From: Yersinia kristensenii
GTDB taxonomy: Bacteria; Pseudomonadota; Gammaproteobacteria; Enterobacterales; Enterobacteriaceae
DNA length: 64,000 nt
NCBI RefSeq assembly: GCF_900460525.1
Contig: NZ_UHIY01000001.1
Coordinates: 4,588,001 to 4,652,000 of the forward strand
Direction of reading: 5' to 3'
Positions 8,689-18,227 of the stretch are shown here, piece after piece; within the stretch, counting starts at the first letter, position 1; each line of letters starts with the position of its first letter. The notes below the pieces were generated by a model, which saw nothing but the letters and a program-made list of their open reading frames with translations, did not search any database and was not told where the DNA came from. A program made the position numbers and the translations under genes.

Positions 8689-10419
8689 ATGACTCAACAA
8701 TCTACTGTCGCCGATGTTATCTATTACAACGGCACGATTTACACCGCTGATGCCAATAACCAGGTTTGCAGCGCCATTGCACTGGGCCAGGGTTATATTC
8801 TGGCAACTGGCGGTGATGAACTCATCCCCCAGTTTTCCTCCCCGAAAACCCAACTTATTGATCTGGCGGGCAAGTTTATGATGCCCGGCCTTATCGACAG
8901 TCATATGCACCCGTTTTGGGGTGGAAAACAGCTGATCGGTTGTAATCTTAATTATGCCGCGCTGAGTGTTGAGCAGACGTTGGATATCATCCAGCAGCAT
9001 CTCGATAGTGACCCATTTAAGGGCGAAAATGACTGGCTGACGGTCCGCGCCTGGCAACGCCAGGCTATGACGCCCGTCGGGGCCGATATGAGCCGAGCCG
9101 CTCTCGATTCACTCAATACTCGTCGCCCGGTGGCTTTATTCTCAAATGACTGCCACACGCTGGCGGCCAATAGCCGCGCGCTTGAGCTGCTGGGAATTGA
9201 CGAAAATACCCCCATCCCGCCGGACGGTAAAATAGCCCGCGATGCGAGCGGGAAACTCACCGGGATTTTAGAAGATGCGCCCGCCATGCGCGCCTTTGAT
9301 AGCATTCCGTCCGCCACGCCAGAAAAGAATGTGCACATTGCCGCCCATGTGCAGCAAGTTTTGAATGCTCAGGGTGTCACAACAGTGATGGATACCCGCG
9401 TATTTGCCGAGCAATTAGTGGCTTTCCATCAGTTATATCAGCGCAATGAGCTAACTTTGCGGGTTCTGGGGGCCAAAGAAGTGACACCAGATAGCCTGCA
9501 AGGGCCGGAAGATGCTGCGCGGGTGGTACAGGAAGTAGTGGAGTTTGGTCGTCAGTGGGGAAGTGATAAGTGGACACCAGCTCCGGGATTTGCCGTCGAT
9601 CACTTGAAACTGTTTATCGACGGAGTATTACAGCCACCCACCATGACCGCCGCCCTGTTGGAGCCTTATCGCGCCAACCACGGCACGGCAGAAAACCCAG
9701 ACTGGCAGCCAACCGAGCACTATGGCGACCTCTATTTTACCGCGCCAGTGGTCAATGCGGTGATTCTGGAATGTGCCCGCGCGGGTCTTCATCCGCACAC
9801 TCACACGGTAGGTGATGGCGCAATCGAAATGGTGCTGGACGCGGTAGAACAGATGCGCGCAGCCTTGCCGGGCAAAGATATCCGGCCGGGGTTAGCGCAC
9901 AATGAGCTGGTGGCTCCCCATCAATATGACCGGTTTGCCCAATTGGGGGCCACTGCGGTGCTCTCTTTCCAATGGGCCGGTTTGCCGGGGGTGCTGATTG
10001 ATGAAGAGCGCGAGATGCTGGGCGAAGCCCGTTTCCAGCATATGGAGCCCGCGGCGCGTTTCCTCGATGCGGGGGGGCGAATTGCTTATGGTAGTGACTG
10101 GCCGATTGATCGCTTAGATGAATGGTACAACCTGCAAATAGGGATGACCCGCCGTGCATGGCATCTTGACGGCAATCCCGCGGGCCCTCGGCTGGATAAT
10201 GACCGTGACTTGACCCTGATTGAGACATTACGCTCCGCAACCATTGATGCAGCTTATATGATTGCTAAAGAGCAGTATATTGGCTCACTGGAAGCGGGCA
10301 AATTCGCCGACATTATCATTCTGAAAAATAACCTGTTTGAGCAGTCGCCAGAGACTATTTATCAAACTCAGGTAGAATCCACCTTGATCGGCGGTAAAGT
10401 AGTTTATCAGGCTACATAA
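8689..10419 (+). CDS. YtcJ-like metal-dependent amidohydrolase
   Basis: This 576-aa enzyme belongs to the amidohydrolase-3 (YtcJ) group of the amidohydrolase superfamily. Metal ligands are visible: the first HxH in MPGLIDSHMHPFWGG (residues about 66-80), histidines in GLHPHTHTVGDGAIEM, AHNELV, and the late aspartate in AYGSDWPID. The C-terminal part (GSLEAGKFADIIIL) rebuilds the small beta-sandwich. Such enzymes hydrolyse amide, carbamate or cyclic N-acyl bonds; the substrate is unknown here. The gene stands alone between smvR and an APC permease. A functional link with the permease (uptake then hydrolysis of an amine or amide) is only an inference from neighbourhood. The ATG at 8689 follows GAGAG at a good distance. 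Confidence 0.82.
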   Translation: MTQQSTVADVIYYNGTIYTADANNQVCSAIALGQGYILATGGDELIPQFSSPKTQLIDLAGKFMMPGLIDSHMHPFWGGKQLIGCNLNYAALSVEQTLDIIQQHLDSDPFKGENDWLTVRAWQRQAMTPVGADMSRAALDSLNTRRPVALFSNDCHTLAANSRALELLGIDENTPIPPDGKIARDASGKLTGILEDAPAMRAFDSIPSATPEKNVHIAAHVQQVLNAQGVTTVMDTRVFAEQLVAFHQLYQRNELTLRVLGAKEVTPDSLQGPEDAARVVQEVVEFGRQWGSDKWTPAPGFAVDHLKLFIDGVLQPPTMTAALLEPYRANHGTAENPDWQPTEHYGDLYFTAPVVNAVILECARAGLHPHTHTVGDGAIEMVLDAVEQMRAALPGKDIRPGLAHNELVAPHQYDRFAQLGATAVLSFQWAGLPGVLIDEEREMLGEARFQHMEPAARFLDAGGRIAYGSDWPIDRLDEWYNLQIGMTRRAWHLDGNPAGPRLDNDRDLTLIETLRSATIDAAYMIAKEQYIGSLEAGKFADIIILKNNLFEQSPETIYQTQVESTLIGGKVVYQAT

Positions 10420-10433
10420 ATCGGCATTTACCT

Positions 10434-10471
10434 TCACCCGAGTCACTGGCACAAGCCTTTGATTCGGGTGA
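10434..10471. repeat. Inverted repeat after the amidohydrolase gene
   Basis: TCACCCGA (10434-10441) pairs with TCGGGTGA (10464-10471), loop 22 bases, with no T-tract. The right arm equals the core of the yersinial ERIC element (GATTCGGGTGA), so this may be an ERIC remnant acting as an mRNA 3' hairpin. The rest of 10472-10610 shows nothing I recognise. Confidence 0.4.
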
Positions 10472-10610
10472 TAAATACCTAAGATCCAGAGATAACCTCC
10501 ATGGATAGGATGAGTCATAATCGTGACAAATAACAGGGCAATATCAACAAGAAAAGGTATTGGCTTTCAAACCTGTCACCCTTGTGTCAAAATCCGCTCC
10601 TTTACCTTTC

Positions 10611-10754
10611 TATACCCTAAATAATTCGAGTTGCAGGAAGGCGGTAACTGAGTAAGTCCCCAAGAGCTTATTGATTTTAAGGTCAATAGCAGTAAGTGAC
10701 TGGGGGGGCGCGAAGGCGGCCAACGCACATGCAGCTTGAAGTATGACGGGTGTA
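10611..10754. repeat. ERIC element 1 (expanded, 144 bp)
   Basis: It begins TATACCCTAAATAATTCGAG and ends GCTTGAAGTATGACGGGTGTA, the two termini of the enterobacterial repetitive intergenic consensus. The centre is about 16 bases longer than the usual 127-bp form (extra sequence between GAGCTTATTGA and AGTAAGTGAC). It ends about 40 bases before the ribosome site of the next gene, so it is probably part of its leader RNA. Confidence 0.88.
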
Positions 10755-10810
10755 CCCTGCATAAAAATGCAGCTTAGCGGTGCTTGTACACACCAGGAGA
10801 TGATACGGTA

Positions 10811-12154
10811 ATGCCACAAAACATTCAGTTGCGCAGAGTGCTTAAAACCCCCGCGCTGGTCGCTTTCGGGCTCGCCTACATGGTGCCTTTGGGCGTATTT
10901 ACCACCTACGGACAGGTGACTGTATTAAGTCAGGGGCATTTACCTATTGCCTACCTGGTGACTGTCGTCACCATTCTGTTTACCGCCCTCAGTTATTGCC
11001 GGATGACTAACGCCATGCCGTTATCAGGTTCGGCCTATTCTTACGTTCAGCGTAGTTTCGGTGGAAAAACCGGTTTTCTGGTGGGTTGGGCGCAAATTTT
11101 GGATTATCTGTTCCTGCCTATCCTTAACTATTTGGTTTTAGGTATTTTCTTGCACGAGGCATTCCCGGCGATCCCGGCTCCGGTATTTATACTTGGGTCT
11201 ATCGTCAGTGTCAGCCTGCTGAATATTCTGGGTGTGCGGCTGCTTACCTCAGTGAATTTCTCACTGATCGCCGCACAGATGGTGTTTATCGTCCTGTTTA
11301 TTGCGCTTTCTTTCAGTCAGGCGGATTTAAGCCCGGCGGCGTTAATGAAGCCACTGCTGGTCAATGCTGGCGATATGTCGGGGTTATTATCCGGCGCTGC
11401 GGTGCTTTGTCTGGCATTCCTCGGCTTTGATGCCATTGCCACCATGGCAGAAGAAGCCCACGATGCTAAGCGCACCCTACCACGCGCCATTCTGTTTACG
11501 GTGATAAGCGCTGGCGCTATCTTTATTGCGGTGTCTTATGCTGCTCATTTGGCTTACCCAGACTGGAAATCATTAATTCCTTATCAGGATACCGCCAGCC
11601 TGATTATCTCCGAGCATGTCGGCGGTAAGTGGATGTATAACTTCTTTATGGCCACTTACCTGACTGGCGTTTATGCCTCGGCGATGACGGCACAGACTAG
11701 CGTGTCGCGCATTTTCTATGCCATGGGCCGTGAAGGTGTACTGCCGCGCAAAGTGTTTTTCCATCTGCATCGCAAATTCCATACACCTTGGCGGGCCATT
11801 TTGTTCGTGGCAACCATCTCATTGCTGGCGCTATTCCTTGACCTGAACTTAGTGGTGTCGATGATAAGTTTTGGTGCGCTGGGCGCGTTCACTTTTGTTA
11901 ATCTGAGTGTCGTAAAACATTTTATTTTCAATGAGAAACGTCGTGGTGCTTCAGCCATGTTCAAGTATGGGCTATTACCGATGATGGGGTTTGTGATGTC
12001 GGTATGGCTGTGGGTTCACCTTGAACAGCGTGCGCTGGAGGTGGGACTGCTGTGGTTACTGGCGGGCTTTATTTACCTGCTTTGGCTCACTCGCGGTTGG
12101 CGTCAGTCCCCGCCATCGGTTCATCCGGATGATATTTCCCATCTGATAGATTAG
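10811..12154 (+). CDS. APC-family amino acid/polyamine permease (PuuP/PlaP-like)
   Basis: This inner-membrane transporter has about 12 spans and 447 aa. It resembles the putrescine importers PuuP and PlaP: LAYMVPLGVFTTYG, ALSYCRMTNAMPLSGSAYSYV, GFLVGWAQILDYLFLP, LGFDAIATMAEEAHDAKRTLPRAI, VSRIFYAMGREGVLP and ISFGALGAFTFVNLSV are all at the expected places. I chose the ATG at 10811 because AGGAGA lies 10 bases upstream. An in-frame TTG further up would lie inside the leader. The substrate is probably a polyamine or amino acid. It follows the ERIC element, and a terminator hairpin follows at 12160-12180. Confidence 0.85.
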   Translation: MPQNIQLRRVLKTPALVAFGLAYMVPLGVFTTYGQVTVLSQGHLPIAYLVTVVTILFTALSYCRMTNAMPLSGSAYSYVQRSFGGKTGFLVGWAQILDYLFLPILNYLVLGIFLHEAFPAIPAPVFILGSIVSVSLLNILGVRLLTSVNFSLIAAQMVFIVLFIALSFSQADLSPAALMKPLLVNAGDMSGLLSGAAVLCLAFLGFDAIATMAEEAHDAKRTLPRAILFTVISAGAIFIAVSYAAHLAYPDWKSLIPYQDTASLIISEHVGGKWMYNFFMATYLTGVYASAMTAQTSVSRIFYAMGREGVLPRKVFFHLHRKFHTPWRAILFVATISLLALFLDLNLVVSMISFGALGAFTFVNLSVVKHFIFNEKRRGASAMFKYGLLPMMGFVMSVWLWVHLEQRALEVGLLWLLAGFIYLLWLTRGWRQSPPSVHPDDISHLID

Positions 12155-12159
12155 TGAAA

Positions 12160-12180
12160 AGGGCCACTTAATGTGGCCCT
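12160..12180 (+). terminator. Terminator hairpin after the APC permease
   Basis: AGGGCCAC-TTAAT-GTGGCCCT is a perfect 8-bp stem. The expected T-run is broken (GGTTTGAG) because a palindromic element begins immediately after it. Confidence 0.65.
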
Positions 12181-12186
12181 GGTTTG

Positions 12187-12312
12187 AGATAAATGACAAA
12201 ACAATTGATAGCTCAGTGAGTGAATGGTTTACCGCACCTAGGGGCACTCCGGCGGCCTAAGCTGCTACGACCCCAACGGCACGATTCCCCTTCATTTGAC
12301 GTTGTTCGCCGT
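12187..12312. mobile_element. Palindromic miniature element, copy 2 (inverted relative to copy 1)
   Basis: Its reverse complement matches copy 1 (1022-1153) through the core: the stretches GTGCCGTTGGGGTCGTA and GCCCCTAGGT and the flanking AAGGGGAA are shared. The two 8-base flanks CTGGTTTG (12179-12186 and 12313-12320) are a likely target-site duplication. Like copy 1 it sits just after a terminator stem, in a convergent gap (permease / mltB). Confidence 0.7.
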
Positions 12313-12340
12313 CTGGTTTGTTATATCCGCTCAGTTCAGA

Positions 12341-13417
12341 TTAACCTTTCCGCGCCCGGCTCACCGCTTCACCTAACTGCCACACCGCCATCGCATAATG
12401 AGTACTATGGTTGTAGCGTGTAATGGTATAAAAGTTGGGCAAACCATACCAATATTGATAACCGGTGCCAACATCCAGACGCAGCAAGCTGGCTTCCTGA
12501 TAATCCCCCAGCGAACCGCTTGGGCTTAGCCCTGCGGCAGATAAAGCTGAGAGCGGATATTGGGTCTTAAAGCCATTATCGAGATTCGGCGCTTGCCCGT
12601 TTGCCGGTACTGCGACCACCGCTCCTTTCGTCCAGCCGTGTGCTTTAAAGTAATTTGCCACACTGCCGATAGCATCCACCGGATCCCACAAATTGATATG
12701 GCCATTACCATTGAAATCAACGGCATAATCTTTAAATGACGATGGCATAAATTGGCCATAGCCCATGGCTCCGGCATAAGACCCCCGTAAACTGAGCGGG
12801 TCATTGCCCTCGGCTCGCGCCATCAGTAAGAAGGTTTCCAACTCTCCGGAGAAATACTCGGCACGACGTGGATATGCAAAGGAGAGTGTTGCCAGCGCAT
12901 CAATGATACGGGTCTTGCCCATCACCCTGCCCCAGCGAGTTTCAACACCGATAATGCCGACAATAATTTCTGGCGGAACGCCGTAGACCTCATAAGCGCG
13001 TTGCAGGGCATCTTCATATTGATTCCAGAAATTCACACCATTCTGCACATTATCCGGAGTAATAAATTGGTTACGGTAGCGGTTCCAGGCACCATTTGGC
13101 CCAGAAGGTCGGCCAGAGCTCGGCGCTTGCTTATCCATCAAGCGGATAACAAAATCCAGTTTTTTAGTTTGTGCTAACACATCATGCAGTTGCTGACGTT
13201 CAAAACCATGCTCACGCACCATTTTGTCAACAAAACGGGCGGTATCCGCATTATAAGCAAAATCACCATCTGGCACGTGGCCCACATGTTGCGGTTCAAG
13301 TAAAAAACCGCTTCGTGTCAGGCTATCTGACGGCGTCGCAGCAACAGGAGGCGTCGGCTTGCTGCTACAGGCGGAAAGCAAAATGAGTGGAAGAAGAATG
13401 ACAGCTAAGTGACGCAT
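12341..13417 (-). CDS. mltB: Lytic murein transglycosylase B (lipoprotein)
   Basis: This membrane-bound lytic transglycosylase cleaves the MurNAc-GlcNAc bond of peptidoglycan and leaves 1,6-anhydro-MurNAc. The start I use is the ATG at 13417 (MRHLAVILLPLILLSACSSK), giving a lipoprotein signal with lipobox LSAC. The upstream ATG at 13435 is less like E. coli MltB. The catalytic glutamate sits in GIIGVETRWGRVMGK, and GSYAGAMGYGQFMPSS and DFNGNGHINLWDPVDAIGSVANYF are the other signature blocks. The length (358 aa) and end (STHYAMAVWQLGEAV) match E. coli MltB. Confidence 0.95.
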   Translation of the reverse strand: MRHLAVILLPLILLSACSSKPTPPVAATPSDSLTRSGFLLEPQHVGHVPDGDFAYNADTARFVDKMVREHGFERQQLHDVLAQTKKLDFVIRLMDKQAPSSGRPSGPNGAWNRYRNQFITPDNVQNGVNFWNQYEDALQRAYEVYGVPPEIIVGIIGVETRWGRVMGKTRIIDALATLSFAYPRRAEYFSGELETFLLMARAEGNDPLSLRGSYAGAMGYGQFMPSSFKDYAVDFNGNGHINLWDPVDAIGSVANYFKAHGWTKGAVVAVPANGQAPNLDNGFKTQYPLSALSAAGLSPSGSLGDYQEASLLRLDVGTGYQYWYGLPNFYTITRYNHSTHYAMAVWQLGEAVSRARKG

Positions 13418-13625
13418 CGTATATCCATAAACCATGCCAAAAAGTAATAGCTATGTTAAGTCATTGTCTGTAACGAACAAACAGGAATATGCGGGATACT
13501 CCGCAGTAATTGATCAAAGGTTCGCACACGCGACACCGCGCTTGAATAGAAAAAAACACACTAACCCCCTTGAACTATAAGGAATTATAACGTCATCCAT
13601 GAAATATTTAGTAGCAAATAACACG

Positions 13626-13644
13626 AATGATTTTCACTATCATT
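13626..13644. promoter_or_regulatory. Fur box upstream of yfuABC
   Basis: AATGATTTTCACTATCATT has perfect 6-bp outer arms (AATGAT / ATCATT) and the 19-base Fur box layout. It lies 85 bases before the yfuA start. Iron repression of yfuABC by Fur is expected. The rest of 13418-13625 shows no other clear site. Confidence 0.7.
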
Positions 13645-13728
13645 TGTGTTGATTTTCTATACAATCGAGCTGTTTCGTGATCGCCAGACTCTTTCGTTTT
13701 CTTCTTTGACCTGTTTAAGGATATCTTT

Positions 13729-14745
13729 ATGAAGTTACGTTTATCCTCTCTTGGCCCTGCCGCGCTTTTGGCTTCCTCACTGATGCTGGCGTTTTCCGCC
13801 AATGCAGCATCCAATGACGAAGGTATTGTGGTGTATAACGCCCAACACGAAAATCTGGTGAAATCCTGGGTTGATGGCTTTACCAAAGATACCGGTATTA
13901 AGGTAACCCTGCGAAATGGCGGGGACAGCGAGCTAGGTAATCAGTTAGTACAAGAAGGTGGTGCGTCGCCCGCAGACGTTTTCCTGACGGAAAACTCCCC
14001 TGCCATGGTGCTGGTCGATAATGCAAAATTGTTCGCGCCATTAGATGCGGCGACACAGGCTCAGGTGGCAAAGGAATATCGCCCTGAACATGGTCGTTGG
14101 ACTGGTATTGCTGCCCGCAGCACTGTTTTTGTCTATAATCCGGAAAAAATCAGTGAATCCGAATTACCTAAGTCTATTATGGATTTGGCAAAACCTGAGT
14201 GGAAAGGCCGCTGGGCAGCATCACCTTCCGGGGCTGATTTCCAGGCAATTGTTAGCGCTATGCTGGAACTAAAAGGCGAAAAAGCCACATTGGAATGGTT
14301 AAAAGCCATGAAAGCCAATGCCACCGCCTACAAAGGCAATAGCACAGTGATGAAAGCAGTGAATGCCGGCCAGATTGATGGTGGGGTTATCTATCATTAT
14401 TATCGTTTTGTTGATCAAGCTAAAACCGGTGAGAACAGTGGCAAGACTCAATTGCACTACTTCAAACATCAAGATCCGGGTGCATTTGTGAGTATCTCAG
14501 GCGGCGGTGTGTTGGCGTCTAGCAAGCATCCCAAAGAAGCTCAGGAATTCATGAAATGGATAACCAGTAAATCCGGTCAGGATATCTTGCGTACTAATAA
14601 TGCTTTTGAATATGCCGTGGGGGTCGATGCCGCGTCTAACCCTAAATTAGTTCCGCTGAAAGATCTGGATGCGCCAAAAGTAGAACCCTCTAAACTGAAC
14701 AGCAAGAAAGTGGTTGAATTGATGACAGAAGCTGGCTTGTTGTAA
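13729..14745 (+). CDS. yfuA: Ferric iron periplasmic binding protein YfuA
   Basis: This periplasmic solute-binding protein of a ferric iron ABC transporter has 338 aa and a signal peptide cleaved about after SANAA. It belongs to the FbpA/SfuA/HitA group: EGIVVYNAQHENLVKSWVDGFTK at the start of the mature protein, and the iron-ligand tyrosine pair in GGVIYHYYRFVDQ (YHYYR). The Fur box upstream and the fused permease plus ATPase downstream give the yfuABC operon known from Y. pestis. A hairpin lies between it and yfuB. The start ATG is preceded by AAGGATATCTTT. Confidence 0.92.
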   Translation: MKLRLSSLGPAALLASSLMLAFSANAASNDEGIVVYNAQHENLVKSWVDGFTKDTGIKVTLRNGGDSELGNQLVQEGGASPADVFLTENSPAMVLVDNAKLFAPLDAATQAQVAKEYRPEHGRWTGIAARSTVFVYNPEKISESELPKSIMDLAKPEWKGRWAASPSGADFQAIVSAMLELKGEKATLEWLKAMKANATAYKGNSTVMKAVNAGQIDGGVIYHYYRFVDQAKTGENSGKTQLHYFKHQDPGAFVSISGGGVLASSKHPKEAQEFMKWITSKSGQDILRTNNAFEYAVGVDAASNPKLVPLKDLDAPKVEPSKLNSKKVVELMTEAGLL

Positions 14746-14777
14746 TAAAGTCAACCTGCTGAAAATATGTACTTTTA

Positions 14778-14804
14778 GCCTGTCGTGTTCCTGACTCGAC
14801 AGGC
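14778..14804 (+). other. Intra-operon hairpin between yfuA and yfuB
   Basis: GCCTGTCG (14778-14785) pairs with CGACAGGC (14797-14804), with no T-run after it. Such hairpins after the binding-protein gene commonly protect its mRNA end or attenuate read-through, so that the binding protein is made in excess of the permease. Confidence 0.5.
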
Positions 14805-14831
14805 ATTAACACGCCGAGTGCCTTGACGATT

Positions 14832-16418
14832 ATGGCCAATATAAACCCCGATGTTATCCCAATGCCAGTGAGTCAATCAGCTCAAGTGCACTATAGCCAC
14901 CGCCCCGGCAGTGGGATTGTGGCTATCGCCGTGATGCTTTCATTGCTATCCCTGTTGCCGTTGGGGTTTGTTGTTGGCATTGCCATTGATACTGGCTGGT
15001 CAACAGTAAAAGCGCTGGTTTTTCGCCCTCGCGTCGGGGAGTTGCTGCTTAACACCGCATTATTGGTGGCGATCACCTTACCGCTCTGCGCCATTATTGG
15101 TGTGGCGTTGGCGTGGCTCACTGAACGTACCGCTCTGCCCGGCAGGCGAATTTGGTCACTACTGGCTATTGCCCCACTGGCTGTTCCTGCTTTTGTGCAA
15201 AGTTATGCCTGGATCAGTCTGGTACCCTCAATGCATGGGCTTAGCGCGGGTGTATTTATCTCTGTTATTGCGTATTTCCCTTTTATTTATTTACCCGCCT
15301 CAGCGGTATTGCGTCGCCTTGATCCCGGTATTGAAGATGCCGCTGCCTCATTGGGTAGCACACCTACAGCAGTATTTTTCCGGGTGGTACTGCCCCAATT
15401 AAAATTAGCCGTCTGGGGGGGGGCGATACTGATTGCACTGCATTTATTAGCAGAATATGGGCTATACGCCATGATCCGTTTCGATACCTTTACTACTGCT
15501 ATTTTTGATCAATTCCAATCCACGTTTAATGGCCCAGCAGCTAATATGTTAGCGGGCGTTCTGGCGTTATGCTGCCTGGGATTATTATTAATTGAAGCCA
15601 CCAGCCGCGGATATAACCGCTACGCGCGCGTTGGTTCGGGTAGCGCGCGCAGACAAACCGCTTACTCAATGGGAACCGCCACCACCTTACTGTGCTTGCT
15701 ATTACCACTGGCGATGACAATTCTCTCGCTCGGCGTCCCCTTTATCACTCTCACCCGCTGGCTCTATATTGGCGGCATTGATGTATGGTTGAATGCTGAA
15801 CTACTGCCAGCATTGAAGCAAACCTTGGCATTGGCACTGAGCGGTGCCGTGATTATCACCCTATGCGCCATACCGATGGCCTGGTTATCCGTGCGCTATC
15901 CAGGCCGTTTACATCGGGTCATGGAGGGCTGTAATTATGTTACCAGTTCGCTGCCTGGCATTGTGGTCGCACTGGCACTGGTGACCATCACCATCCGCAT
16001 TGCACGGCCACTGTATCAAACCGAATTCACTCTTTTACTGGCCTATTTATTGATGTTTACGCCACGCGCCTTAATCAGTTTACGGGCCGGTATTGCGACT
16101 GCGCCAGTTGAACTGGAAAACGTGGCGCGCAGTTTGGGGAAAACACCCACTCAAGCTATCTGGAGCACCACAATGCGCTTGGCAGCCCCCGGCGCTGCGG
16201 CTGGCGCGGCCTTAGTCTTTTTAGCTATCTCCAATGAACTGACCGCCACCTTGTTATTAGCCCCTAATGGCACCCGCACGCTGGCGACGGGGTTCTGGGC
16301 ATTAACCAGTGAAATAGATTACGTTGCTGCATCACCTTACGCCCTGCTCATGGTGGCGCTCTCCCTGCCGCTCACCTGGCTTCTTTATTCTCAATCTCAA
16401 CGTACGGCAGGATTATGA
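14832..16418 (+). CDS. yfuB: Ferric iron ABC transporter permease YfuB (fused two-domain)
   Basis: This inner-membrane permease of about 528 aa contains two BPD-transporter domains in one chain, each with about six spans and an EAA loop ([23 protein letters not shown] in the first half; [19 protein letters not shown] in the second). This doubled layout is typical of FbpB/SfuB iron permeases. The start is uncertain: the ATG at 14832 gives MANINPD, while an in-frame TTG at 14823 is closer to a weak GAG ribosome site. The stop overlaps the yfuC start (ATGA), showing coupling. Confidence 0.9.
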   Translation: MANINPDVIPMPVSQSAQVHYSHRPGSGIVAIAVMLSLLSLLPLGFVVGIAIDTGWSTVKALVFRPRVGELLLNTALLVAITLPLCAIIGVALAWLTERTALPGRRIWSLLAIAPLAVPAFVQSYAWISLVPSMHGLSAGVFISVIAYFPFIYLPASAVLRRLDPGIEDAAASLGSTPTAVFFRVVLPQLKLAVWGGAILIALHLLAEYGLYAMIRFDTFTTAIFDQFQSTFNGPAANMLAGVLALCCLGLLLIEATSRGYNRYARVGSGSARRQTAYSMGTATTLLCLLLPLAMTILSLGVPFITLTRWLYIGGIDVWLNAELLPALKQTLALALSGAVIITLCAIPMAWLSVRYPGRLHRVMEGCNYVTSSLPGIVVALALVTITIRIARPLYQTEFTLLLAYLLMFTPRALISLRAGIATAPVELENVARSLGKTPTQAIWSTTMRLAAPGAAAGAALVFLAISNELTATLLLAPNGTRTLATGFWALTSEIDYVAASPYALLMVALSLPLTWLLYSQSQRTAGL

Positions 16419-17464
16419 GCACGCTTGAACTTCAACAAATCGGTAAATCTTACCAATCGGTCAATGTATTAGACGGCATTGATTTACAGGTTACACCGGG
16501 TAGCCGCACTGCAATTGTCGGGCCCTCTGGCTCGGGTAAAACGACCTTACTGCGTATTATTGCTGGTTTCGAAACGCCGGATAGCGGCAAAGTAATTTTG
16601 CAGGGAAATCCCGTTTTTGACCGCTCAACTCACGTACCTGCTCATAAACGAGGGATTGGGTTTGTCCCACAAGATGGTGCATTGTTTCCCCATTTTACCG
16701 TAGCGGGTAATATCGCTTATGGCCTAAAAGGCAGTAAACAGGATAAAGCCCGGCGGGTTGATGAGTTAATGGAAATGGTGGCGCTGGATCGACGATTAGC
16801 GCAGCTTTGGCCCCATGAAATATCCGGTGGTCAGCAACAACGCGTCGCACTTGCCAGAGCATTAGCGCAAAGTCCGGTATTGATGTTATTGGACGAACCT
16901 TTCTCAGCACTGGATACCGCCTTGCGTGCCTCAACCCGCAAAGCAGTGGCTGAACTGCTGTCACAAGCCAATATTGCCTCCATTTTAGTTACCCACGACC
17001 AAAGCGAAGCGCTTTCTTTTGCCGATCAGGTAGCGGTGATGCGCGCGGGCAAACTGGCGCATGTTGGCCCACCGCAAGAGCTTTATCTCAGGCCGATTGA
17101 TGAGCCGACCGCCACATTCCTGGGTGAAACGCTCATTCTTTCTGCTTATATTGAGGCCGGATGGGCCGATTGCGCACTAGGCCGGGTCAAAGTTGACGAT
17201 GCAACGCGTCGTGGGCAAGCACGCATTATGCTACGTCCCGAGCAAGTGACCATCACACCGCTACCCGCAGCTCACCATTATCCAACTCACTGCCTGGCTA
17301 AAATTATCAGTATTGATTTTGCCGGTTTTATTTCGACACTCACTTTATCTATTGTTCAATTTGAGAAAATTGTAGAAATTAAAACCATCAGTCGCGAAGG
17401 GCTCCATGTTGGCTTAATGGTAGATTTAACAATAGTGGGTCAGGCCCATATTTTTGCTGAGTGA
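16415..17464 (+). CDS. yfuC: Ferric iron ABC transporter ATP-binding protein YfuC
   Basis: This 349-aa ATPase has Walker [10 protein letters not shown], the Q-loop in [18 protein letters not shown], signature [15 protein letters not shown], Walker [14 protein letters not shown] and switch H in VTHDQSEAL. The C-terminal 110 residues form a TOBE-like regulatory part ([13 protein letters not shown]). It powers iron import by YfuB and overlaps that gene by four bases. The last part looks intact and similar in length to FbpC. Confidence 0.92.
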   Translation: MSTLELQQIGKSYQSVNVLDGIDLQVTPGSRTAIVGPSGSGKTTLLRIIAGFETPDSGKVILQGNPVFDRSTHVPAHKRGIGFVPQDGALFPHFTVAGNIAYGLKGSKQDKARRVDELMEMVALDRRLAQLWPHEISGGQQQRVALARALAQSPVLMLLDEPFSALDTALRASTRKAVAELLSQANIASILVTHDQSEALSFADQVAVMRAGKLAHVGPPQELYLRPIDEPTATFLGETLILSAYIEAGWADCALGRVKVDDATRRGQARIMLRPEQVTITPLPAAHHYPTHCLAKIISIDFAGFISTLTLSIVQFEKIVEIKTISREGLHVGLMVDLTIVGQAHIFAE

Positions 17465-17563
17465 CTGACGACGCATTTCTATTAACTGAACACAATTAAT
17501 GCTCTGTTCGCCCCCACAGATTGCATTATGCTACTGAAATCACGACTATCGGAGCCGCACAGA

Positions 17564-18202
17564 ATGGATGAAATGCACGTCATCATATTGACCATCGGCC
17601 TGTTTATACTCACATTTATCAATCCCGGCGCTAATTTGCTGATTGTGGTGCAAACCAGTCTCAGCTCTGGTAAGAATGCGGGTTTACTCACTGGGCTGGG
17701 TGTGGCCTTGGGGGATGCAATTTACTCGGGATTGGGGTTATTTGGCATGGCTGCGCTGATTGCTGAGGGCGGCGCATTATTCTCGGCAATTAAAATCGGC
17801 GGTGGTTTGTATCTGGTTTGGTATGCCTACAATATGCTGCGCCACCGTCAAGAACTGCATATGGGCATAGGTGCTGTCGCCACTGCGTCAGTGACACCTT
17901 GGTATGTGTTCTTCCGCCGTGGTCTATTGACGGATTTATCTAACCCGCAAACTGTGCTGTTTTTTATCAGTATTTTCTCGGTAACTCTCACCCCGACCAC
18001 ACCAGCATGGGCAAAAATGATCGCCTGGCTCGGCATTATTCTGGCCTCTGTCCTCTGGCGGTCATTGCTTAGTATGGCATTTTCACGCCCTGCAGCCCGT
18101 CGCGTATACAGTAAAATTCAGCACCTATTAAGTGGTATTATCGGGGTCGCCGTAGGGGCATTGGGACTGCGTTTGATTTATGAAGGTATCACCCGCCGCT
18201 GA
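17564..18202 (+). CDS. LysE/RhtB-family amino acid exporter
   Basis: This 212-aa membrane protein has six predicted spans and family motifs: a proline-glycine signature near the N-terminus (FINPGANLLIVVQTSLSSGKNAGLLTGLGVALGD) and FFRRGLLTDLSNPQTVLFFISIF. RhtB-type proteins export threonine, homoserine and related amino acids. The start is the ATG at 17564, with GGAG 9 bases upstream, rather than the earlier ATG at 17528. It follows yfuC by 99 bp and might be read through from it, but no functional link to iron is visible. Confidence 0.85.
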   Translation: MDEMHVIILTIGLFILTFINPGANLLIVVQTSLSSGKNAGLLTGLGVALGDAIYSGLGLFGMAALIAEGGALFSAIKIGGGLYLVWYAYNMLRHRQELHMGIGAVATASVTPWYVFFRRGLLTDLSNPQTVLFFISIFSVTLTPTTPAWAKMIAWLGIILASVLWRSLLSMAFSRPAARRVYSKIQHLLSGIIGVAVGALGLRLIYEGITRR

Positions 18203-18227
18203 TAACCAAGTCGCTATTTCATTGCTA

